DNA from: CAVTLG01 sp963735495
GTDB taxonomy: Bacteria > Chloroflexota > Ktedonobacteria > Ktedonobacterales > Ktedonobacteraceae
Assembly: GCA_963735495.1 (NCBI GenBank)
Contig: CAVTLG010000002.1
Coordinates: 1,054,001 to 1,118,000, forward strand
Reading direction: 5' to 3'
DNA length: 64,000 nt
In this document: in pieces, positions 61,451-64,000 of the stretch
How the letters are laid out: every line of letters begins with the position of its first letter
Position numbering within the stretch: position 1 is the first letter of the stretch
The notes under the pieces: model-generated
The model's database searches: none
Told to the model about the DNA's origin: nothing
The model's input: the letters and a program-made list of their open reading frames with translations, nothing else
Made by a program: the position numbers and the translations under genes

Positions 61451-64000
61451 TTACACGCGCACGTCCTTGCGCTTCAAGAACCAGGCAATAGCAACGCCCT
61501 GGACGACAATCATTAGTGCCAGCATGCCCCAACAGAGTAGTAAGTGTAGGGTTGCTGTTGTCTGCGCCTGCGCGGTGTGTGTGACACTGACAAACAGCGT
61601 GCCAGCGAACGAAAAGCTATCTGCATTTACTTTATCACCATGCAAACCAATCGTCGAGCCCATGGCAGCCATCGCCCAGCGCGCAGCGAAAAATGCTCCT
61701 GGTATTTGCAGCGCTTTAGGACTGTCGAGCGAGAAGATCACGCCGGCAAAGATGACCTGTGGAATGAGCGGCAATGGGATTAAGCTCATCGCGCGATCAT
61801 TATTGGGCACGATAGCCGATATGAGCAGCCCGGTCATCAGTCCCGCGAGTGCGGCCAGCGCCATCGAGATATAAATCTCCAGAAATGGCGGCAGGAAAGT
61901 GCTGTGCACGAATGGCGACTTCAGATTCACCACAAAGACGAGTATAAAGCTTTGCACCAGGCTAAAGATCCCTAATACCACTATCTTGGAAAAAAGGTAA
62001 GGCACGATACCCAGATTGACAGTGCGCTCACGCTTATAGATGGCTGCCTCCTTGACGATCTCGCGAGCACCATTGATGGACCCAAACATGATCGCCGCGA
62101 AAATCATGATAAACAGCGTCTTCTGTGCATCGCCACCTGAGCCGAACTCGATGGCATTATTGAGCACCTGGTCCACCGTTTCACCTTGCTGAGCCGCAAA
62201 CTGCACGCCCTGCGGCGTATTGAGGAAGTCAACCACCCTCTGACAGTTATCCGAGACAATGCGTCCAGTGGTAGCAGTAGGGTCCTGTCGTGTAAGACAG
62301 GTAGCGACGCTGGTCAGCGAGAATGTCGCAGGTGCCGTCAAAAAGTACAGAATGAGTGCGATGATGGGAGCCTGCAAGATCAGGATCGCCAGGTTGCCCT
62401 TGTCATTAAAGATTAATTCCAGGTAGCGCAGTGAGAGCAGGAAGAACTGTTTCCAGGGATTGCCACGCTTTGGTTGCTTGATCGCAACCGTCTCGGCCTG
62501 TGCATTGACCTTGCCTGCTGGTCCCTGATTTAGCAGTGTAATCACGTTGCGCATAAAATCAGGTGATTGCTTGAAGCGCGCTTCTGCTTCAGCAGGGATT
62601 TGCGGATTCTCGTCAGTTGGCTCCAATGCGCTATAGATTTCGGCGAAGTCGGTTTTGCCAAAATAAGTTTTTGCATCGTTCGGTGGACCAAAGTATGCCA
62701 GTCGTCCACCCTGACAGAGAAAGCAGATATAGTCACACGCGTTGATATTGTTGGTAGCATGCGTCACCAGTACGATAGTATGGCCTTTATCGGCCAGTTT
62801 ACGCAGCAGCAACATCATTTTGCGGTCGAGGCCGGGATCGAGTCCCGAGGTTGGCTCGTCCAGAAAGAAGACGCTGGGATTTGCCAGCAGTTCCAACGCG
62901 ATAGAGACACGCTTGCGCTGACCACCAGAAAGCTTGCTTACCAACAAATTACGGCGATGCTTCATTTCCACGTCATCCAGGGCCTCGTCGATGCGCTCTT
63001 TGATTTGTTTCTCTGTAAAGTCTTCCGGCAAGCGTAGTTTCGCGGCATAGTACAGTGCGCGCCCGACCGTCAGGTCACGGTGGATAATGTCCTCCTGGGG
63101 TACATAGCCGAGCTGTGTGCTAAAAGCGGCCAGGTGGCGATAGTAATCCTGCCCATTATAGAGGACTGCCCCTTGTTGAGCTGGCCGTAGTCCGTTGAGT
63201 GCATCCATCAATGTTGATTTACCGGCGCCAGAGCCACCCACCAGGGCCACAAATTTACGTGGAGGAATGACGATTGAGATATCATCGATCAAAACAACGT
63301 GGCGATTACCTTCTTTTTTCAGGTGTAAGGCATCAATGCGGACACCATTACTCTCATCTTGCTGGGTTAGCTGCGTCCCGGTGAATGTCAGGCGGAATGG
63401 GCCGATACGGATTTCATCGCCGGGTTTGAGCAACTGATTTGTTACACGTTGCGCATTCACATAGACGTGATTTGTACTATTGGTGTCTATGATACGGTAG
63501 CTACCGCGATCCAATTCCAGACGTGCGTGGTTGCCAGAAACCTGTGGGTGATCAAGAACAACCATATTACTCGGCGCGCGGCCAAGCGTGATGAGCGGCG
63601 CACCCAACGGAATTGGACGGATCTCAGGCAGAGCTTCCTGGGTCTGACCACTGCCATCATTATAGGCAATGGAGACGAAGGTGCCATTTTCATCGCTAAT
63701 ACGGAAAACATCGCCCCGCTGGAGCACCTTGCGAAATGGCTCATTGCCCTGGATAGTGTGCCCCTGGTAAGTCAGTCCATTCAGAGTCTGGCCACGCTTA
63801 GGATGGGGATGCACGAGGACGAGCTGATTCCCTTCGCGTACAATCTGTGCATGGAAGCTAGAGACAGTCGGTCTATTGATCACAATCGTATTGCTGGGAT
63901 CGCGTCCGATGTCAAAGACAGGTTGGTTTGCCGTGAGCTGGTAGACCTGTCTCTCATGATCGGTATTGGTGCTCACTTCGAGCGATGGTATGCCTGTGGC
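61451..64000 (-). CDS. FHA-FHA-ABCG-type transporter, 5' end beyond the window
   Basis: At least 841 residues. A GTG at 63976 could start it, but the frame stays open to the window edge (ATGIPSLE precedes), so the N-terminus is probably cut. Two FHA domains come first (FDIGRDPSNTIVINRPTVSSFHAQI; LITLGRAPSNMVVLDHPQVSGNHARL), both with the phospho-Thr-binding Arg and Ser/His pattern. Next is an ABC ATPase (Walker A GGSGAGKST, signature LSGGQRKRV, Walker B VFFLDEPTSG) and an ABC2-type membrane domain with about six helices and an extracytoplasmic loop with two Cys. FHA domains suggest control by Ser/Thr kinases such as the one at 2.7 kb. Confidence 0.9.
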   Translation of the reverse strand, partial: ATGIPSLEVSTNTDHERQVYQLTANQPVFDIGRDPSNTIVINRPTVSSFHAQIVREGNQLVLVHPHPKRGQTLNGLTYQGHTIQGNEPFRKVLQRGDVFRISDENGTFVSIAYNDGSGQTQEALPEIRPIPLGAPLITLGRAPSNMVVLDHPQVSGNHARLELDRGSYRIIDTNSTNHVYVNAQRVTNQLLKPGDEIRIGPFRLTFTGTQLTQQDESNGVRIDALHLKKEGNRHVVLIDDISIVIPPRKFVALVGGSGAGKSTLMDALNGLRPAQQGAVLYNGQDYYRHLAAFSTQLGYVPQEDIIHRDLTVGRALYYAAKLRLPEDFTEKQIKERIDEALDDVEMKHRRNLLVSKLSGGQRKRVSIALELLANPSVFFLDEPTSGLDPGLDRKMMLLLRKLADKGHTIVLVTHATNNINACDYICFLCQGGRLAYFGPPNDAKTYFGKTDFAEIYSALEPTDENPQIPAEAEARFKQSPDFMRNVITLLNQGPAGKVNAQAETVAIKQPKRGNPWKQFFLLSLRYLELIFNDKGNLAILILQAPIIALILYFLTAPATFSLTSVATCLTRQDPTATTGRIVSDNCQRVVDFLNTPQGVQFAAQQGETVDQVLNNAIEFGSGGDAQKTLFIMIFAAIMFGSINGAREIVKEAAIYKRERTVNLGIVPYLFSKIVVLGIFSLVQSFILVFVVNLKSPFVHSTFLPPFLEIYISMALAALAGLMTGLLISAIVPNNDRAMSLIPLPLIPQVIFAGVIFSLDSPKALQIPGAFFAARWAMAAMGSTIGLHGDKVNADSFSFAGTLFVSVTHTAQAQTTATLHLLLCWGMLALMIVVQGVAIAWFLKRKDVRV

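Noticed and set aside
1..64000. CRISPR array, rRNA, transposase or origin of replication
   Set aside because: No spaced direct-repeat array, rRNA-like sequence, DDE-type transposase ORF or DnaA-box cluster was seen on reading through.

Overview
The window looks like chromosomal DNA from a Chloroflexota bacterium of the Ktedonobacteria type. That is an inference from gene style: a Ser/Thr kinase with a membrane tail, an FHA-FHA-ABCG transporter, an R3H AAA ATPase, many TIR/SIR2/STAND proteins, Uma2 proteins and PdxST-type vitamin B6 synthesis. No rRNA is present to prove it. Most genes are dense and of moderate GC. The segment at about 56.2-59.4 kb looks clearly more AT-rich by eye.

Layout. 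0-6 kb: a coiled-coil protein, a tRNA-Leu/tRNA-Val pair with its own promoter, a membrane-anchored lysozyme-like protein, a Ser/Thr kinase and miaA. 6-11 kb: two GNAT acetyltransferases, a polytopic glycosyltransferase-like protein and a membrane-anchored partner. 11.7-19.6 kb, minus strand: an exopolysaccharide operon (initiating sugar transferase, Wzz/BY-kinase, a fused O-antigen polymerase/ligase plus flippase, an internally deleted GT-B protein, a GT-A glycosyltransferase and a methyltransferase). 20-24.4 kb: a TPR-like repeat protein, a MazEF-like toxin-antitoxin pair and two Uma2 nucleases. 24.7-30.9 kb: pdxST, a GNAT-like protein, an R3H ATPase, and ilvA behind a promoter that carries a tandem 35-bp repeat. 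31-36.8 kb: a methyltransferase, accC-fabF-accB, and a MaoC pair whose first gene has an in-frame TGA. 37-41.7 kb: a histidine kinase, a GlcD-GlcE fusion and a lone receiver protein.

41.7-50.6 kb is an accessory block that resembles an immune island. On the minus strand are a SIR2-like protein, a STAND-type ATPase and a SIR2-TIR fusion. Divergent to these are a paralogous ATPase and a large STAND-TPR protein. A radical SAM/SPASM enzyme follows, preceded by a 38-codon ORF. 52.4-55.6 kb is a sugar/uronate catabolic locus (rhaM, aldo/keto reductase, uxaE-like) with a mirrored divergent promoter and two LacI-type operators.

After a tandem 107-bp palindromic element and tRNA-Arg comes an AT-rich insert. 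It holds a small membrane protein, a DarT-like DNA ADP-ribosyltransferase and a DraG-type ADP-ribosylhydrolase. This looks like a toxin-antitoxin or anti-phage module in which the usual macrodomain antitoxin is replaced. The window ends with a coiled-coil protein, coaBC and an FHA-ABC transporter cut by the edge.

Three copies of a 60-bp terminal-inverted-repeat element are scattered through the window, one of them exactly at the stop codon of the SIR2 gene. Gene relics at 11.4 kb and 32.1 kb suggest past turnover of immune-type genes.
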